Positions 9,009-18,211 of a DNA stretch of 64,000 nt are shown here, in pieces. The position numbers and the translations under genes were made by a program. Origin of the DNA: Prevotella sp. (lineage in GTDB: Bacteria; Bacteroidota; Bacteroidia; Bacteroidales; Bacteroidaceae); assembly GCA_020026195.1 (NCBI GenBank), contig JAHHQW010000001.1, positions 1 through 64,000 of the forward strand, written 5' to 3'. Within the stretch, counting starts at the first letter, position 1; each line of letters opens with the position of its first letter. Below the pieces are notes generated by a model. That model made no database searches, was not told the origin of the DNA, and saw nothing but the letters and a program-made list of their open reading frames with translations.

Positions 9009-9016
9009 TAATTTTG
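9009..9016 (+). promoter_or_regulatory. -7 promoter box of pyrG-yidC
   Basis: TAATTTTG followed by C matches TAnnTTTG. The -33 region is T-rich but has no clear TTTG. The leader to the GTG start at 9064 would be about 40 bases. Confidence 0.55.
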
Positions 9017-9063
9017 CACATTGAATTTTATATTAGGTATTTAACTTTTAAAACCTTACAACA

Positions 9064-10674
9064 GTGACAGAAACAAAATATATCTTCGTTACGGGCGGTG
9101 TCGCTTCCTCTTTAGGAAAAGGCATCATATCTTCTTCGATAGGTAAACTTTTGCAATCAAGAGGATATAACATTACAATTCAGAAATTCGATCCTTACAT
9201 CAATATTGATCCAGGTACACTGAACCCTTATGAACACGGCGAGTGCTATGTTACGGTCGACGGACATGAAGCCGACCTTGACCTCGGACACTACGAGCGT
9301 TTCACAGGAATCCAGACAACAAAGGCTAACAATATCACTACAGGTCGTATCTACAAGTCTGTAATTGACAAAGAACGCCGTGGCGACTACCTCGGAAAGA
9401 CAATACAGGTAGTACCTCACATCACCGACGAGATTAAGAGAAACGTCATGCTGTTAGGCAAGAAGTACAATTACGATTTCGTAATCACTGAAATCGGAGG
9501 TACCGTTGGTGACATTGAAAGTCTTCCGTATCTGGAAAGTATCCGTCAACTCAAATGGGAACTCGGAAAGAATGCTCTCTGCGTTCATCTTACATACGTT
9601 CCTTACCTTGCAGCTGCAAAGGAATTGAAGACAAAGCCTACACAGCACTCTGTAAAGGAACTTCAAAGCATAGGTATTCAGCCTGATATTCTCGTTTTGA
9701 GAACTGAACATCCTCTTAACGACGGCATCAGAAGAAAAGTTGCAGATTTCTGTAACGTTGATTTCGAAGCTGTAGTACAGAGCGTCGACATGCCTACTAT
9801 CTATGAAGTACCTGTAAGAATGCAGGAACAGGGACTTGATGCCACAATCTTAAGAAAGATGGGCGAACCTGTAGGCGAAACACCTGCCATCGGTCCGTGG
9901 AAGATGTTCCTGGAGCGCAGACACAAGGCTACAGAAGTAGTAAACATCGGTCTTGTAGGTAAGTACGATCTCCAGGATGCTTACAAGAGTATCCTCGAAA
10001 GTCTGTCACAGGCTGGTACATACAATGACTATAAGGTTAACACCAAATTCATCAACAGCGAGAAGATTACAGAAGAGAACGTAGCAGAACAGCTGGAAGG
10101 CATGGACGGTATAGTAATCGGTCCGGGATTCGGTCCGCGCGGTACTGAAGGAAAGATTGCAGCTGCTCACTATACACGTACACATGATATTCCTACATTC
10201 GGTATCTGTCTTGGTATGCAGATGATTGTAATTGAGTTTGCACGTAACGTACTTGGTTACGAAGATGCCAACAGCCGTGAGCTGAATGAAAAGACAGAAC
10301 ATAATGTCATCGACATCATGGAAAGTCAGAAGAATATCACTAATATGGGCGGAACTATGCGTCTTGGTGCATACGAATGTATCCTCAGACAGGGTTCTCG
10401 TGTATTCGACATATATAAAAAGGAACATATACAGGAACGTCATCGTCATCGTTATGAATTCAACAATGACTTTGAGCAGGAATACGAGAAGCACGGCATG
10501 ATGTGTGTAGGACGTAATCCTGAAAGCGATCTTGTGGAGATTGTAGAAATACCAGGACTGAAGTGGTACATCGGTACACAGTTCCATCCTGAATATTCAA
10601 GTACAGTGCTCAATCCACATCCCCTGTTCGTTAACTTCATCAAAGCTGCAATAGAAAACAAAACGACAAAATAA
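9064..10674 (+). CDS. pyrG: CTP synthase
   Basis: A 536-residue cytosolic enzyme that aminates UTP to CTP with ATP and glutamine. The N-terminal synthetase domain starts FVTGGVASSLGKGI with the P-loop and contains IQKFDPYINIDPGTLNPYEHGE and ITEIGGTVGDIES. The C-terminal class I glutamine amidotransferase domain carries FGICLGMQ with the nucleophilic Cys, and the HPE pair in TQFHPEYSS. Translation starts at a GTG, the only start that gives the canonical N-terminus. yidC follows after 3 bases. Confidence 0.97.
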   Translation: MTETKYIFVTGGVASSLGKGIISSSIGKLLQSRGYNITIQKFDPYINIDPGTLNPYEHGECYVTVDGHEADLDLGHYERFTGIQTTKANNITTGRIYKSVIDKERRGDYLGKTIQVVPHITDEIKRNVMLLGKKYNYDFVITEIGGTVGDIESLPYLESIRQLKWELGKNALCVHLTYVPYLAAAKELKTKPTQHSVKELQSIGIQPDILVLRTEHPLNDGIRRKVADFCNVDFEAVVQSVDMPTIYEVPVRMQEQGLDATILRKMGEPVGETPAIGPWKMFLERRHKATEVVNIGLVGKYDLQDAYKSILESLSQAGTYNDYKVNTKFINSEKITEENVAEQLEGMDGIVIGPGFGPRGTEGKIAAAHYTRTHDIPTFGICLGMQMIVIEFARNVLGYEDANSRELNEKTEHNVIDIMESQKNITNMGGTMRLGAYECILRQGSRVFDIYKKEHIQERHRHRYEFNNDFEQEYEKHGMMCVGRNPESDLVEIVEIPGLKWYIGTQFHPEYSSTVLNPHPLFVNFIKAAIENKTTK

Positions 10675-10677
10675 AGA

Positions 10678-12567
10678 ATGGACAAGAACACATTGACGGG
10701 CTTTATACTCATTGCCCTGGTAATGATTGGTTTTGGATGGTATTCTCAGCCTTCGGAAGAAGAGATGGCTGAAATGATGCGACAAGACTCTATTACCCAG
10801 GTAAAGAAACAACAAGCCGAGTTAAAGAAAAAAGCTGAAGCTGCAGCACAGGAAGCTAAGGTAGAAGAAATAAAGGAAGACTCTACCGCACTGTTCTTCA
10901 ATGCTCTCAAAGGTAAGGCAGAGAACGTTGTATTAAGCAACAACAGCGTAGCTCTTACTCTATCAACTAAAGGTGGTACTGTTACAAAGGCTGTTATCAA
11001 GAACTTCAAGGACCGTAATGGCAAGAAAGACATTACTCTGTTCGACGAGAACACACAGAAACTTGACTTCGTTCTTGAAGCTAAGGATTGTAACATCTAC
11101 ACATCAGACCTGTATTTCCAGCCGAAGAACGTAACAGACTCTACTGTTACAATGGTTGCTGATGCAGGACAGGGAAAGTCGCTCGAACTGAACTATACTC
11201 TCGGAAAGGACTATCTGGTTCATTTCTCTATGAGAGCAAATGGTCTGAACGGCTTATTCTCACCTAACTATAATAATGTAGACATCAACTGGAGCGATAA
11301 GGTTTATCAGCAGGAAAAGGGTTTCATGTTTGAGAACCGTTACGCTACACTTACTTACAAGGAGAAGGAAGATGGCACTGACTATCTGAGCGAAACTTCA
11401 GAGGAAGTTGACGAGAAGATAGAAGAGCCCCTCGACTGGGTTGCCTTCAAAAATCAGTTCTTCAGCGCAGTAATGATTGCTAAGAACGATTTTAGCAAGG
11501 ACGCTCTCCTTACAAGTATTCCCCAGGAAAAAGGTTCTGGCTTCCTCAAGCAGTACGATGCTAAGATGAAGACATATTTCGACCCTTCTGGTCGTAATGC
11601 CACAGAACTCGAATTCTATTATGGTCCTAACGACTTCCGTCTGCTTAAGGACGTAGAGGAAGAAAGTACATTCAACAAGGATCTCGAGATGGAACGTCTC
11701 GTTTACCTCGGATGGCCTTTGTTCCGTATCATCAACAGATGGTTCACACTCTACGTATTCGACTGGTTCTCTGGATTCGGCATTCCTATGGGTATTGTCC
11801 TTATCCTCGTAACATTGTTACTGAAGGTTATAACATATCCTTTCGTAAAGAAGAGTTACATGGCATCGGCTAAGATGCGTGTACTGAAACCGAAATTGGA
11901 CGAACTTACAAAGCAGTACGACAAGCCTGAAGATCAGATGCAGAAACAGCAGGCAATGATGCAGCTGTATGCACAGTACGGTGTAAGTCCGTTAGGAGGC
12001 TGTCTCCCAATTCTTATTCAGATGCCTATCTGGATTGCGATGTTCAACTTCGTACCTAACGCCATCCAGTTACGTGGTGAAAGTTTCTTGTGGATTGAAG
12101 ATCTTTCTACATACGACCCAATTATCGAGTGGAACACAAACATCTGGCTCATTGGTGATCACCTGAGTCTTACATGTATTTTGTTCTGTGTTGCCAACGT
12201 TCTGTACTCACTCATGATGATGCGCCAGCAGCGCGATCAGATGGTAGGACAGCAGGCACAGCAGATGAAGATGATGCAGTGGATGATGCTTATCATGCCT
12301 CTGATGTTCTTCTTCATGTTCAACGACTACTCGGCAGGTCTTAACTTCTATTACTTCATCTCTCTGTTCTGCAGTGCTGCAATAATGTTCGTACTGCGCA
12401 AGACTACAGATGATGAAAAATTGTTAGCAATTCTCGAAGCTCGTTATCAGGAGAACAAGAAAAATCCTAAGAAAATGAGCGGTCTTGCTGCAAGGCTTGA
12501 GGCCATGCAGAAGCAGCAGGAGGAAATGAGAAGGATGCAGGAAGAAATGAGAAACAGACGCAGATAA
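10678..12567 (+). CDS. yidC: membrane protein insertase YidC
   Basis: A 629-residue inner-membrane insertase and foldase. There is one N-terminal span (GFILIALVMIGFGWY), a coiled linker rich in Lys, Glu and Ala, a large periplasmic beta domain (about 70-340), and the conserved five-span YidC/Oxa1 core from about 365 (GIPMGIVLILVTLLLKVITYPFVKKSYMASAKM, then YGVSPLGGCLPILIQMPIWIAMFNFV). The Lys/Arg-rich C-terminal tail fits contact with the ribosome. It is cotranscribed with pyrG, and a strong terminator follows. Confidence 0.96.
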   Translation: MDKNTLTGFILIALVMIGFGWYSQPSEEEMAEMMRQDSITQVKKQQAELKKKAEAAAQEAKVEEIKEDSTALFFNALKGKAENVVLSNNSVALTLSTKGGTVTKAVIKNFKDRNGKKDITLFDENTQKLDFVLEAKDCNIYTSDLYFQPKNVTDSTVTMVADAGQGKSLELNYTLGKDYLVHFSMRANGLNGLFSPNYNNVDINWSDKVYQQEKGFMFENRYATLTYKEKEDGTDYLSETSEEVDEKIEEPLDWVAFKNQFFSAVMIAKNDFSKDALLTSIPQEKGSGFLKQYDAKMKTYFDPSGRNATELEFYYGPNDFRLLKDVEEESTFNKDLEMERLVYLGWPLFRIINRWFTLYVFDWFSGFGIPMGIVLILVTLLLKVITYPFVKKSYMASAKMRVLKPKLDELTKQYDKPEDQMQKQQAMMQLYAQYGVSPLGGCLPILIQMPIWIAMFNFVPNAIQLRGESFLWIEDLSTYDPIIEWNTNIWLIGDHLSLTCILFCVANVLYSLMMMRQQRDQMVGQQAQQMKMMQWMMLIMPLMFFFMFNDYSAGLNFYYFISLFCSAAIMFVLRKTTDDEKLLAILEARYQENKKNPKKMSGLAARLEAMQKQQEEMRRMQEEMRNRRR

Positions 12568-12570
12568 GAC

Positions 12571-12616
12571 AAACGGAAATATAGAAGACACGACACAGTC
12601 TTCTATATTTCCGTTT
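12571..12616 (+). terminator. rho-independent terminator after yidC
   Basis: A 19-bp perfect stem (12571-12589 with 12598-12616) around an 8-base loop ends in a T-rich end. It is one of the strongest hairpins in the window. Confidence 0.9.
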
Positions 12617-12656
12617 TATATTAATTGCAGAATAAGTATAAATTAAAAATAATATT

Positions 12657-14828
12657 ATGAACAAAATGTTAGTTACAGCGGCGGCGGCAGCTCTTATGTG
12701 CAGTTGCGGTTCCGTTAATTCCGACGAAAGTTCTAAAGTGAATATCCAGAAAAGTGACATTACACTTAAGAGCGATCTCATGACACCCGAGGCACTTTGG
12801 GCAATGGGTCGTATTTCAGCTTCCACACCATCACCCGATGGCAAGAAGATTGTTTATCAGGTAGGTTACTACAGTGTTGAACACAACACAAGCCACCACG
12901 TTCTCTACATTATGAACGCTGACGGCAAAGAAAACAAACTTCTTACCACTACGGCAGACAACGAGACTGATGCAGCATGGATTGAGAATGGCGAAAAGAT
13001 TGCCTTCCTCAAGAATGGTCAGATCTGGAAAATGAATGCTGATGGTTCTGAACGTACACAGCTCACAAACGACACAACAGGTGTTGATGGTTTTAAATTT
13101 TCTCCCGACGGAAAGAAAGTAATCCTCATCAAGACAATGCCCTACTACGGAAGCATTGCTAAGAATCCCGACGATCTGCCACTGGCTTCAGGACGCAGAG
13201 TTACAGACCTTATGTATCGTCACTGGGACCACTATGTTGAAAGCATTCAGCACCCGTATGTAGCAAATGTAACAGAAGATGGTATCGATGCAGGCGCAGA
13301 CATTCTCGAAGGCGAACCTTACGAATGTCCTATGCAGCCGTTCGGCGGTATCGAGCAGCTTGCATGGAGCACAGACTCTAAGAGCATCGCTTACACTTGC
13401 AGAAAGAAAACAGGTGTAGACTACGCTATCTCTACAGACTCTGACATCTATCTTTACGATCTCGATTCTGGTAAGACAAAGAATCTCTGCAAGCCCGAAG
13501 ACTATAAGGCTCCTGAAGTAAATGCTTCAAAGTCTCTGCGCAGACAGGCTGTCAATTCAGAAGAGAATCTCAAGAACTGTGTTGGTTACGACCAGAATCC
13601 TAAGTTCTCTGCCGACGGCAACTATGTTGCATGGGTAAGTATGTTACGCGACGGATATGAGAGTGACCGTCAGCGTCTCTGCGTATACGACCTTAAGAAC
13701 GGAACAAAGAATTTCGTTTCAGAGAAGTTTGATTCTAACGTAGACGATTTCTGCTGGGCTCCCGATTCTAAGAGTCTTTACTTCATCGGTGTATGGCACG
13801 CATGCGAGAACATGTACAATGTAGACCTCAATGGCGAATACAAGCAGATTGCAGGCGGCATGTACGACTTCGGTTCTGTTCAGATGGCTAACGACGGCAA
13901 CAAGATTCTTGCTTCACGTCACAGTCTGTCATCAGGCGACGAGCTCTTCATCGTAGAACCTACAGGTGCAGAAGCAAAACAGACACAGATTACATTTGAG
14001 AACAAGCACATCTACGACCAGCTTGAAATGGGTAAGGTTGAAGAACGCTGGTGCAAGACAACAGACGGTAAGGATCTTCTTTACTGGGTTGTACTTCCTC
14101 CTCACTTCGATGCTAACAAGAAATATCCTACACTTCTGTTCTGCCAGGGCGGTCCTCAGAGTCCTGTAAGTCAGTTCTGGAGCTATCGCTGGAATCTTCA
14201 GCTCATGGCAGCCAACGGCTATATCGTAATTGCTCCTAACCGTCGTGGTCTTCCCGGCTTCGGCAGCGAATGGTGCGAACAGATTTCTACAGACTGGGCT
14301 GGTCAGTGCATGAAAGATTACCTCAGCTCTATTGATGATGCTTGCGACAAACTTCCTTATGTAGACCGTGACAACCTCGGTGCAGTAGGTGCAAGCTTCG
14401 GCGGCTTCAGCGTTTACTATCTTGCAAGTCACCACAATAAGCGCTTCAAGGCATTCATTGCTCACGATGGTGCATTCAACCTCGAATCAATGTACACAGA
14501 TACAGAAGAAGTATGGTTCAGCAACTGGGAATACGATGATGCTTACTGGAACAAGGATCGTACACAGGCTGCAAGCCGTACATATATGAGTTCACCTCAC
14601 CTCGACGTAGACAAGTGGGATACTCCTATCCTCTGCATCCACGGCGAGAAAGACTATCGTATCAATGCCAACCAGGGTATGGGTGCATTCAATGCAGCCA
14701 AACTGAGAGGCGTTCCTGCCGAACTTCTTATCTTCCCCGATGAAAATCACTGGGTACTGAAACCTCAGAACGGTATTCTGTGGCAGCGTACATTCTTCGG
14801 ATGGCTTGACAAGTGGCTGAAGAAATAA
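12657..14828 (+). CDS. S9-family dipeptidyl/acylaminoacyl peptidase, DPP5-like, lipoprotein
   Basis: A 723-residue serine peptidase. The N-terminal signal ends in a lipobox-like LMCSC, so a lipid-anchored periplasmic or outer-membrane location is likely. A beta-propeller (about 45-440; TPSPDGKKIVYQV, FSPDGKKVILI and similar WD40-like blades) precedes the alpha/beta-hydrolase domain, with Ser580 in GASFGG, Asp666 in HGEKDYRI and His698 in ENHW. MTPEALWAMGRI near the start of the propeller is typical of DPP5-like enzymes of Porphyromonas and its relatives. It would release dipeptides from peptide N-termini. An MFS transporter follows after 36 bases. Confidence 0.88.
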   Translation: MNKMLVTAAAAALMCSCGSVNSDESSKVNIQKSDITLKSDLMTPEALWAMGRISASTPSPDGKKIVYQVGYYSVEHNTSHHVLYIMNADGKENKLLTTTADNETDAAWIENGEKIAFLKNGQIWKMNADGSERTQLTNDTTGVDGFKFSPDGKKVILIKTMPYYGSIAKNPDDLPLASGRRVTDLMYRHWDHYVESIQHPYVANVTEDGIDAGADILEGEPYECPMQPFGGIEQLAWSTDSKSIAYTCRKKTGVDYAISTDSDIYLYDLDSGKTKNLCKPEDYKAPEVNASKSLRRQAVNSEENLKNCVGYDQNPKFSADGNYVAWVSMLRDGYESDRQRLCVYDLKNGTKNFVSEKFDSNVDDFCWAPDSKSLYFIGVWHACENMYNVDLNGEYKQIAGGMYDFGSVQMANDGNKILASRHSLSSGDELFIVEPTGAEAKQTQITFENKHIYDQLEMGKVEERWCKTTDGKDLLYWVVLPPHFDANKKYPTLLFCQGGPQSPVSQFWSYRWNLQLMAANGYIVIAPNRRGLPGFGSEWCEQISTDWAGQCMKDYLSSIDDACDKLPYVDRDNLGAVGASFGGFSVYYLASHHNKRFKAFIAHDGAFNLESMYTDTEEVWFSNWEYDDAYWNKDRTQAASRTYMSSPHLDVDKWDTPILCIHGEKDYRINANQGMGAFNAAKLRGVPAELLIFPDENHWVLKPQNGILWQRTFFGWLDKWLKK

Positions 14829-14864
14829 ACAAGTAACTTTTAACTAAATTAATACATAAAAACA

Positions 14865-16280
14865 ATGGTAGAAAATTATAGAAAGAGTCTGCGCGACTCT
14901 GCTGCTATGCGTTGGACAGCCCTTGTGCTTCTTGCCATGACGATGTTCTTCGCTTACATCTTCGTTGATGTACTTTCTCCTCTTCAGGAGATGTTACAGA
15001 CCTCAAGAGGCTGGGACCCGTTAGCATACGGTCACTATGCTGGTTCAGAAACATTCCTTAATGTATTCGTATTCTTCCTTATCTTCGCAGGTATCATCCT
15101 CGATAAAATGGGTGTAAGATTTACAGCAGTTCTCTCAGGTGTTGTAATGGTAATCGGTGCTTCAATGAACTGGTACGCTGTTACAGAAGGATTTGCAGGA
15201 AGCGGTATCGAAACATTCTTCCAGAACAACCTTAATCTTCCGCAGGAATGGTGGAACGTTACTCCGTTCTATGAGGGAATGCCCGCATCAGCTAAGTTTG
15301 CTGCCGTAGGTTTCATGGTATTCGGCTGCGGTGTCGAGATGGGTGGTATCACAGTATCACGTGGTATCGTTAAATGGTTCAAGGGTAAGGAACTTGCTCT
15401 TGCAATGGGTGCCGAAATGGCTATCGCACGTATGGGTGTTGCTGTCGTAATGCCTTGCGCTCCTATCATTGCAAAACTTGCTCCTGTAGACGTATCACGT
15501 CCTGTAGCTTATACACTCGTACTTATCCTCATCGGTCTGTTCTCATTCATCGTTTATGGTTTCATGGATAAGAAACTTGATGCTGAAGGAGCTGAAGAAG
15601 AGAAGGACGATCCATTCAAGATTTCAGACCTTGGCAAGATTCTTTCACTTCCGGTATTCTGGGTTGTAGCTCTGCTCTGTGTACTTTACTACTCAGCAAT
15701 CTTCCCCTTCCAGAAGTATGCCATCAACATGTTACAGTGTAACCTTGGTTTCTCTTCAGAAGATGCAGGTCTCGTATTCTTCGTATTCCCTATCGGTGCT
15801 GCCATCATCACACCTATGCTCGGTAGTTTCCTCGATCATAAGGGTAAGGGTGCTTCAATGCTTATCCTCGGTGCAATCCTCATGATTGTATGTCACCTTG
15901 TATTCGCATTCGTACTGCCCGCAACACAGTCAGTTATTATTGCTTACATCAGTATCATCTTACTTGGTATCTCATTCTCACTGGTACCTGCTGCTCTGTG
16001 GCCTTCAATTCCTAAACTGATTGATAACCGTCTTCTCGGTTCTGCATACGCACTTATCTTCTGGATTCAGAACATCGGTCTGTACTCATTCCCTATGATT
16101 ATCGGTTCAGTACTCCGTTCTTCTAACCCCGGTATCGAAGATCCTCTTAAGTACAACTATACTAACCCGATGCTCGTATTCGCATCACTTGGTGTAGCAG
16201 CTCTCTTCCTCGGATTTGTCCTCAAGGCAATCGATAAGAAGAAGGGTTACGGTCTTGAAGAACCTAACATCAAGGCATAA
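14865..16280 (+). CDS. major facilitator superfamily transporter
   Basis: A 471-residue protein with about 12 membrane spans and MFS signatures: a DKMGVRF loop after span 2, with a related DHKGKG loop in the second half. Substrate is not determined by sequence. It sits directly behind the DPP5-like peptidase gene and shares its terminator, so uptake of short peptides or amino acids released by that enzyme is a reasonable inference. MFSD1-type dipeptide carriers are a possible comparison. No antibiotic-efflux hallmark was noticed. Confidence 0.85.
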   Translation: MVENYRKSLRDSAAMRWTALVLLAMTMFFAYIFVDVLSPLQEMLQTSRGWDPLAYGHYAGSETFLNVFVFFLIFAGIILDKMGVRFTAVLSGVVMVIGASMNWYAVTEGFAGSGIETFFQNNLNLPQEWWNVTPFYEGMPASAKFAAVGFMVFGCGVEMGGITVSRGIVKWFKGKELALAMGAEMAIARMGVAVVMPCAPIIAKLAPVDVSRPVAYTLVLILIGLFSFIVYGFMDKKLDAEGAEEEKDDPFKISDLGKILSLPVFWVVALLCVLYYSAIFPFQKYAINMLQCNLGFSSEDAGLVFFVFPIGAAIITPMLGSFLDHKGKGASMLILGAILMIVCHLVFAFVLPATQSVIIAYISIILLGISFSLVPAALWPSIPKLIDNRLLGSAYALIFWIQNIGLYSFPMIIGSVLRSSNPGIEDPLKYNYTNPMLVFASLGVAALFLGFVLKAIDKKKGYGLEEPNIKA

Positions 16281-16325
16281 CAAGTTAAGAGAAGATATAA
16301 TCTTCAATTAATTTAAAAGACATAT

Positions 16326-16364
16326 AAACGGCGGGACATGATATTTCTTATGTCCCGCCGTTTT
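16326..16364 (+). terminator. rho-independent terminator after the MFS gene
   Basis: A perfect stem (AAACGGCGGGACAT, 16326-16339, with ATGTCCCGCCGTTT, 16350-16363) is followed by a short T-rich tail. Its 3' end overlaps the -33 element of the next promoter. Confidence 0.88.
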
Positions 16365-16392
16365 GCTTATATATAAATAAGGTGTATCTTTG
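16362..16392 (+). promoter_or_regulatory. sigma-ABfr-type promoter of the UDP-glucose dehydrogenase gene
   Basis: TTTG (16362-16365), a 19-base spacer, then TATCTTTG (16385-16392). The -33 box is formed by the T-run of the upstream terminator. The start near 16399 rules out the in-frame GTG at 16382. Confidence 0.75.
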
Positions 16393-16414
16393 TACACAGT
16401 TTACAGATAACAAT

Positions 16415-17731
16415 ATGAAACAGTATAAGATAGCCGTTGCAGGCACCGGTTACGTTGGTCTCAGTATTTCTACCCTGCTCAGTCAGCACAATGAGGTAAC
16501 TGCCGTGGATGTTGTGCCCGGGAAGGTTGAGATGATTAACAATCGTAAGTCACCTATCCAGGACGATTACATCGAGAAATATCTTGCCGAAAAGCCACTT
16601 AACCTTACTGCCACACTTGATGGCGAGAAAGCTTACAAAGATGCAGATTTCGTTGTCGTGGCAACACCGACCAACTACGATCCTGTGAAAAACTATTTCG
16701 ATACCTCGCACGTTGTCGAGGTAATCGACCTTGTTCTTAAGGTCAATCCCGAAGCAGTCATCGTAATAAAATCGACCATTCCCGTAGGCTTCTGCCGCAA
16801 TATGTACATGAAGTATGCAGCACAGGGCATAAAGCGTCTTAATCTGTTGTTTGCGCCAGAATTCTTACGTGAGAGCAAAGCTCTTTACGATAACCTCTAC
16901 CCCAGCCGTATAATCGTGGGATGTCCTAAGATTATCAACGATGAGATGTATGCCGAGGAAAACGATGCCATTCGTAAGATAGCCGACATTGATTTCCTAA
17001 GCAAGGCAGCACGTACTTTCGCCGACCTTCTGCAACAGGGAGCCATCAAGAAAGATATTGATGTTCTGCTCATGGGCATGAAAGAGGCCGAAGCTGTTAA
17101 ACTGTTTGCCAATACTTATCTTGCACTGCGTGTAAGCTATTTCAATGAACTTGACACTTATGCCGAAGTAAAGGGACTTGACTCTAAGGCCATCATCGAC
17201 GGAATAGGTCTTGACCCTCGTATCGGAACACATTACAATAATCCTTCTTTCGGTTATGGCGGTTACTGTCTGCCTAAGGACACAAAACAGCTGTTAGCCA
17301 ATTATGCCGATGTTCCGCAGAACATGATGTCTGCCATCGTTGAGAGCAACCGGACACGCAAAGACTTCATTGCCGACAGAGTTTTAAAGATGGCTGGATA
17401 TTACGACTATTATTCTAATGGCAGTTACGAAGCATCAGAGGAACGTCACTGTGTCATAGGAGTTTACCGACTGACAATGAAGTCAAACAGCGACAATTTT
17501 CGTCAGAGCAGTATTCAGGGTGTCATGAAGCGTATCAAGGCTAAAGGTGCCACTGTAATAATCTACGAACCTACCCTTGAAAACGGCTCTACTTTCTTTG
17601 GCAGCAAGATAGTAAACGACTTAGAAGAATTCAAACATCAGTCACAGGCCATCATTGCCAACCGCTATGACACTTGTCTTGATGATGTTAAGGAGAAAGT
17701 ATACACAAGAGATATTTTCAGAAGAGATTAA
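16415..17731 (+). CDS. ugd: UDP-glucose 6-dehydrogenase (nucleotide-sugar dehydrogenase)
   Basis: A 439-residue cytosolic enzyme that oxidises UDP-glucose to UDP-glucuronate with NAD, feeding polysaccharide synthesis. The N-terminal Rossmann motif is AGTGYVGLS. The catalytic Cys285 lies in GGYCLPKDTKQL. PEFLRES and SFGYGG motifs are typical of the UDP-glucose/GDP-mannose dehydrogenase family. UDP-glucose is the most likely substrate, but related sugars cannot be excluded. The ATG at 16415 follows the promoter at a normal distance. It is monocistronic. Confidence 0.9.
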   Translation: MKQYKIAVAGTGYVGLSISTLLSQHNEVTAVDVVPGKVEMINNRKSPIQDDYIEKYLAEKPLNLTATLDGEKAYKDADFVVVATPTNYDPVKNYFDTSHVVEVIDLVLKVNPEAVIVIKSTIPVGFCRNMYMKYAAQGIKRLNLLFAPEFLRESKALYDNLYPSRIIVGCPKIINDEMYAEENDAIRKIADIDFLSKAARTFADLLQQGAIKKDIDVLLMGMKEAEAVKLFANTYLALRVSYFNELDTYAEVKGLDSKAIIDGIGLDPRIGTHYNNPSFGYGGYCLPKDTKQLLANYADVPQNMMSAIVESNRTRKDFIADRVLKMAGYYDYYSNGSYEASEERHCVIGVYRLTMKSNSDNFRQSSIQGVMKRIKAKGATVIIYEPTLENGSTFFGSKIVNDLEEFKHQSQAIIANRYDTCLDDVKEKVYTRDIFRRD

Positions 17732-17759
17732 AAAAACATTCTCATAATCAATAATGCTG

Positions 17760-17794
17760 AAGGCAGTAACATTTTCATTGTGTTGCTGCCTTTT
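17760..17794 (+). terminator. terminator after ugd
   Basis: A 12-bp stem with one mismatch (AAGGCAGTAACA, 17760-17771, with TGTTGCTGCCTT, 17781-17792) ends in TTTT. Confidence 0.75.
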
Positions 17795-17839
17795 AAGATT
17801 TAAGACATATTCCTTTTTATACTATATATCAGCACATAA

Positions 17840-18064
17840 CCTGCCACGACCTCAGACGAAGAACTTTTTAAAAATAAAAACGAATATCCCTATAGTTTTT
17901 TACCTTTATATCTGAATAACAGGATTGATGAGAAAGAAACAGAGTTCTTCTACGGCACTCTTGCAGCCAGTTCGGTCATCACACGTGTTATGCTTGTATA
18001 TATTTTCTCCACATTAGTAATAACTATTTTCCTGTGCTATATGATTAAGGGCAGTACAACATAA
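17840..18064 (+). pseudogene. remnant of a small membrane-protein gene
   Basis: The frame is open for 74 codons between a stop at 17837 and a TAA at 18062, and it reads like a real protein: DEKETEFFYGTLAASSVITRV followed by a hydrophobic span (LVYIFSTLVITIFLCYMI). It has no ATG, GTG or TTG near its beginning; the only Met codons lie near the end. A terminator hairpin overlaps its stop. I read it as a gene that lost its 5' part, but a non-standard start is also possible. The family is not recognised. Confidence 0.35.
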
Positions 18065-18086
18065 AGTACTACCCTTTTGTTTTTTA
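18047..18086 (+). terminator. terminator overlapping the stop of the remnant ORF
   Basis: An 11-bp stem with one mismatch (AAGGGCAGTAC, 18047-18057, with GTACTACCCTT, 18066-18076) is followed by TTGTTTTTT. It suggests that the preceding open frame once ended a plus-strand gene. Confidence 0.7.
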
Positions 18087-18133
18087 TCTATATTCTATCA
18101 TCTGACAAACTACAGATGTTATATTTACCTCTG

Positions 18134-18173
18134 AAAAAAATAGCGGCAGACATTCTTTACGAACATCTGCCGC
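18134..18173 (-). terminator. rho-independent terminator of pgk
   Basis: On the minus strand GCGGCAGA (18173-18166) pairs with TCTGCCGC (18150-18143) and is followed by TATTTTTTT. It lies about 40 bases after the pgk stop. Confidence 0.8.
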
Positions 18174-18211
18174 CGATTATTGCGATAATTATAAGTTATT
18201 ATCTGTATTTA

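Noticed and set aside
10006..10587. A 193-codon minus-strand frame inside pyrG
   Set aside because: It is a shadow of the glutamine amidotransferase domain of pyrG, without promoter or recognisable motif.
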